Source: Bacillota bacterium (GTDB lineage Bacteria; Bacillota; Clostridia; Lachnospirales; Lachnospiraceae). Taken from it: a DNA stretch of 64,000 nt. The first letter of the stretch is position 1, and every line of letters begins with the position of its first letter. The stretch lies in contig JAEYOQ010000026.1 of assembly GCA_023411555.1 (NCBI GenBank), positions 62,001 to 126,000 on the forward strand. The letters run 5' to 3'. Position numbers and translations under genes: made by a program. Below, in pieces: positions 61,416 through 64,000 of the stretch. A model generated the notes under the pieces. That model made no database searches. It was not told the origin of the DNA and was given only the letters and a program-made list of their open reading frames with translations.

Positions 61416-62597
61416 CTATTGTCTTTTCTTCATGAAATCCTCATACAGAGGCGACATCTTGCGGAGCTTTTCTACTATTTCCTTGATTTTATCGACCGTA
61501 TAATGAATCTCTTCCTCTGTAATCTCATCACTTACAGTTAACCGAAGTGATCCGTGAGCAATCTCATGAGGAAGACCGATAGCCAGCAACACATGAGAAG
61601 GATCTAAGGAACCCGAGGTACAAGCAGAACCGCTAGAACCACAGATATTGTTCATATCCAACATAATCAACAGAGATTCACCCTCTATGAACTGGAAGCT
61701 AAAGTTCATATTATTTGGAAGTCTTCTATTCTTATCACCATTGACTCGGACGAAGGGAATCTCCTCAAGAACACGTTTCATCAATAAATTACGGAGGTGG
61801 ATTTCTTTTGCTGCCCTTTCTTCCATAGTGGCCACTGCGATTTCAACTGCTTTACCAAAGCCAACTATTCCTGGTACATTCTCCGTTCCGGCTCTTCTCT
61901 GCCTCTCCTGTCCACCACCATGTATTAAGGAACGTATCTTAACACCTTTTCTTATATAGAGTAGTCCTATTCCCTTGGGTCCGTTTAATTTATGAGCACT
62001 TGCACTCAACATATCGATTCCCATATCATTTACATTGATTTCAATTTGACCAAATGCTTGTACGGCGTCTGTATGGAATAAAATATTATGCTTCTTAGCT
62101 ATCGCACCGATTTCCTTAATCGGTTGTATTGTACCAATTTCATTATTTGCAAACATTACTGAAATCAGAATCGTAGTCGGGCGAATCGCTTTCTCTAGCT
62201 GATCCAGCTTTATTATTCCGTTCTCATCTACATCAACATAGGTCACCTCTATACCATGCTTTTGAAGATACTCACAGGTATGAAGTATAGCATGATGCTC
62301 GATCTTAGAGGTGATAATATGATTACCCTTCCCTGCATAAGCGTCTACCGCAGCCTTCAGTGCCCAGTTATCTGCCTCAGTGCCACTTCCCGTAAAATAA
62401 ATCTCACTGATGTCGGCACCCAATGCACCTGCTATGATACCTCTGGCTTCATCTACTGCTTTCTTATTCTGGGTAGCAAACTCATATACACTGGATGGGT
62501 TTCCATATAATTCAGTAAAATAGGGAAGCATCGCCTCCACGACCTCCGGCCTGGTTCTGGTTGTTGCCGCGTTATCAAGATATATCTTCTTATCCAT
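61416..62597 (-). CDS. nifS: Cysteine desulfurase (NifS/IscS type)
   Basis: 393-residue PLP enzyme that takes sulfur from cysteine. Blocks: YLDNAATTRTRPEV at the start, GSGTEADNWAL, HIITSKIEHHAI, the PLP lysine in SASAHKLNGPKGIGLLYIRKG, and the active-site cysteine loop CGSSGSACTSGS. This is the IscS/NifS class I pattern. AGGAG 8 bases before the ATG. It follows iscR by 23 bp and serves both Fe-S assembly on IscU and tRNA thiolation by MnmA. Confidence 0.96.
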   Translation of the reverse strand: MDKKIYLDNAATTRTRPEVVEAMLPYFTELYGNPSSVYEFATQNKKAVDEARGIIAGALGADISEIYFTGSGTEADNWALKAAVDAYAGKGNHIITSKIEHHAILHTCEYLQKHGIEVTYVDVDENGIIKLDQLEKAIRPTTILISVMFANNEIGTIQPIKEIGAIAKKHNILFHTDAVQAFGQIEINVNDMGIDMLSASAHKLNGPKGIGLLYIRKGVKIRSLIHGGGQERQRRAGTENVPGIVGFGKAVEIAVATMEERAAKEIHLRNLLMKRVLEEIPFVRVNGDKNRRLPNNMNFSFQFIEGESLLIMLDMNNICGSSGSACTSGSLDPSHVLLAIGLPHEIAHGSLRLTVSDEITEEEIHYTVDKIKEIVEKLRKMSPLYEDFMKKRQ

Positions 62598-62620
62598 GTT
62601 GTCATCTCCTAAAATATATA

Positions 62621-63094
62621 TTATTTACCACATGTTTGTTTTGCTTTTGTATCGGTAGCACCTGTCCCATTCTGTACTCGCCTGCTTTCAGCAACAAGCT
62701 CCGACAGCTTTATACCGTCAACCGCTTCATTTATACTATCACTTATACGCTTCCAGACATATTTTGTTACACAGGAATCCGAGTTACTGCAGGTTGCATC
62801 ACCTTGGTTTACTTCTGAGCAATCAACGGGATGTAAATCTCCCTCTAGTGCTCTTAATATATTCCCGACTGACAGTTCCTCAGCGGGTACTGCCAACCTA
62901 TAGCCTCCCTGTGCACCTCGAACACCATTCACAATTCCCGCCTTTTTCAACTTAGCAATCAGCTGTTCCAGATAGTTCATTGATATTCCTTGTCGCTCTG
63001 CTATCTGACTAAGCGCTATGGTTTCTTCCTCTGCATGTACTGCGAGATCCAGCACTGCTCTAAGACCGTATCGTCCTTTTGTAGAAAGCTTCAT
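62621..63094 (-). CDS. iscR: Rrf2/IscR family regulator
   Basis: 157 residues. Winged-helix N-terminus MKLSTKGRYGLRAVLDLAVH, recognition helix ISMNYLEQLIAKLKKAGIVNGVRGAQGGYRLA, and a three-cysteine block DCSEVNQGDATCSNSDSC for an Fe-S cluster, as in IscR. First gene of the iscR-nifS-iscU-mnmA operon. The start at 63094 has AAGGTG about 8 bases upstream; a GTG three codons earlier is possible. Its leader carries three perfect 15-bp repeats, a likely self-binding site. Confidence 0.94.
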   Translation of the reverse strand: MKLSTKGRYGLRAVLDLAVHAEEETIALSQIAERQGISMNYLEQLIAKLKKAGIVNGVRGAQGGYRLAVPAEELSVGNILRALEGDLHPVDCSEVNQGDATCSNSDSCVTKYVWKRISDSINEAVDGIKLSELVAESRRVQNGTGATDTKAKQTCGK

Positions 63095-63189
63095 GTCTCT
63101 CACCTTACCTTTTCTCCGGCAGCATTCTTCCGGTATGTAGTTCCAATAATCAAATTTATATATTAATAGTATGAACGAAATCCTACCAT

Positions 63190-63234
63190 TTTAATTCCTA
63201 TTAATTTAATTCCTATTAATTTAATTCCTATTAA
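63190..63234. repeat. Three perfect 15-bp tandem repeats in the iscR leader
   Basis: TTTAATTCCTATTAA repeated exactly three times. Each unit is itself an inverted repeat (TTAAT-TCCT-ATTAA). They begin about 8 bases after the predicted iscR start site, between it and the start codon, and also lie upstream of the divergent MOP flippase gene. Confidence 0.9.
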
Positions 63235-63248
63235 TTCACTCGGTTATA

Positions 63249-63277
63249 AGCATATCATTATCTGTAAATCCTGTCAA
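63249..63277 (-). promoter_or_regulatory. Sigma-A promoter of the isc operon
   Basis: TTGACA (63272-63277), 17-bp spacer, TATGCT (63249-63254) on the minus strand. Start predicted near 63242. Confidence 0.75.
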
Positions 63278-63395
63278 TAATTTTTTATCAATTATGTAAA
63301 TTATTCCATAGTCAAGAAGTAAAAGGCTATAACATAAGTTTTCCATTGCGGAAATATATATACATTAAAGAATAAAATAGGATGACTATCAAACT

Positions 63396-64000
63396 ATGAG
63401 AAATAATACTATTTCTGCCCAGGAAGCAAGACTAATTAAAAGAAATACTATAGTAAAGGGCACCTTAATTCTTACAATTGCCGGCTTTATCACCCGTTTT
63501 GTAGGCTTTTTTTATCGTATCTTTTTGTCTAATGCAATGGGTGCTGAGCTTTTAGGTATATATCAATTAATATTCCCGGTCTATGCAATCTGTTTTACCA
63601 TTTACGCCACTGGAATTCAGACCTCTATCTCCAGACTGGTCGCCGCAGAATTGGGTAGAAGGAATCCAAAAAATATTACTAAAATTCTTCGAATCGGCTT
63701 ATTTATCTCCGTTTTATTAGCTATCATTTTGTCCTTACTGGTTTACAAATTTTCTGACCTTATTGCAATAAGATTTCTTATGGAAGACAGAAGCATAATC
63801 TCTCTTCGTATTCTTGCTGTTGTATTTCCCTTCTGTGGAGTAACAGCCTGCATCAACGGATATTATTATGGATTAAAAAAGGCCGGTGTTCCGGCCTCAA
63901 CCCAATTGCTTGAGCAAGTTGTACGAGTCATAGTTGTATATATAATAGCCTTGTACTCCGGTGGTGGCGAATTAAAGGTTTCTCTACAGCTGGCAGTGTT
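63396..64000 (+). CDS. MOP-superfamily flippase, SpoVB/MurJ-like, N-terminal part (cut by window edge)
   Basis: First 201 residues of a polytopic membrane protein: MRNNTISAQEARLIKRNTIVKGTLILTIAGFITRFVGF, then a glycine-bearing helix FYRIFLSNAMGAELLGIYQLIFPVYAIC and further long hydrophobic helices with short charged loops (SRLVAAELGRRN). This is the polysaccharide-biosynthesis/stage V sporulation protein B pattern, expected to flip lipid-linked oligosaccharide or peptidoglycan precursors. The ribosome site AGGATG is weak and about 14 bases away. The C-terminus is outside the window, so SpoVB versus another MOP member is undecided. Confidence 0.85.
   Translation, partial: MRNNTISAQEARLIKRNTIVKGTLILTIAGFITRFVGFFYRIFLSNAMGAELLGIYQLIFPVYAICFTIYATGIQTSISRLVAAELGRRNPKNITKILRIGLFISVLLAIILSLLVYKFSDLIAIRFLMEDRSIISLRILAVVFPFCGVTACINGYYYGLKKAGVPASTQLLEQVVRVIVVYIIALYSGGGELKVSLQLAV

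Noticed and set aside
63190..63234. Possible CRISPR or plasmid-origin iterons
   Set aside because: Only three contiguous 15-bp units, no replication gene, and position fits an iscR operator better.

Overview
The window reads as chromosome of a low-GC Gram-positive anaerobe of the class Clostridia, most likely a Lachnospiraceae-type organism. The basis is AT-rich DNA, strong AGGAGG ribosome binding sites at almost every gene, sigma-A promoters with TTGACA/TATAAT boxes 16-18 bp apart, a T-box leader before pheST, and a gene set typical of that group (aroQ-pepP-efp, PyrK-dependent pyrimidine synthesis, iscR-nifS-iscU-mnmA, RqcH, PadR-DUF1700-DUF4097-PspC). I see no prophage, integrase, IS transposase, CRISPR array, rRNA or tRNA gene. 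Species cannot be named from this sequence alone. Most genes are on the minus strand.

Layout: 1-5 kb holds a partial tag gene, a PlsC-like acyltransferase and a yqeG-aroK-aroQ-pepP-efp block. 5-8.6 kb is a three-gene operon of a 22-residue-repeat protein, a MoxR-type AAA ATPase and a metallopeptidase/VWA-like protein. 8.8-14.5 kb has mscL, an acetyltransferase and T-box-controlled pheST. 14.6-19.6 kb carries a Cof-type phosphatase, an APH-fold kinase, a COG2509-type flavoprotein and an AAC(3)-fold acetyltransferase. 19.7-25.4 kb has an AmtB-PII fusion behind a three-hairpin leader, queA, and an ABC-F ATPase behind a terminator-bearing leader. 25.6-30.7 kb is an AraC-linked cluster of two Gfo/Idh dehydrogenases and two xylose-isomerase-like TIM barrels. 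30.9-38 kb holds pyrimidine genes (pyrC-pyrF, pyrK-pyrD-pyrE) split by yjbQ, a cyclophilin and a 320-bp mosaic inverted-repeat element. 38-43 kb has a degenerate Nudix protein, two unusual ATPases and argS. 43.3-44.6 kb has a MshEN/CheX-like protein with a CheY. 44.8-47.1 kb is a PadR-controlled envelope operon. 47.4-54.9 kb is a metal-handling region (two-component system, lipoprotein, CopA, DUF2318 protein, HMA-TauE/SafE-cupredoxin fusion). 55-64 kb has gdhA, rqcH, a PHP phosphatase, the isc/mnmA operon and the start of a MOP-family flippase.

The least ordinary material is mostly in the non-coding DNA: two dispersed copies of a structured repeat with an apparently compensatory stem (10.3 and 44.7 kb), the mosaic element upstream of pyrK, a nested palindrome at 18.7 kb, the hairpin leaders of amtB and gdhA, the ABC-F leader with a small upstream ORF, three perfect 15-bp repeats in the iscR leader, and a PadR palindrome lying inside its own promoter. 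The best protein-level candidate for an undescribed system is the 22-residue-repeat/AAA/metallopeptidase operon.

Start codons were chosen by ribosome binding site and family alignment. For many genes this is shorter than the longest open frame. Repeat and hairpin positions were read by eye; no folding or database search was run.
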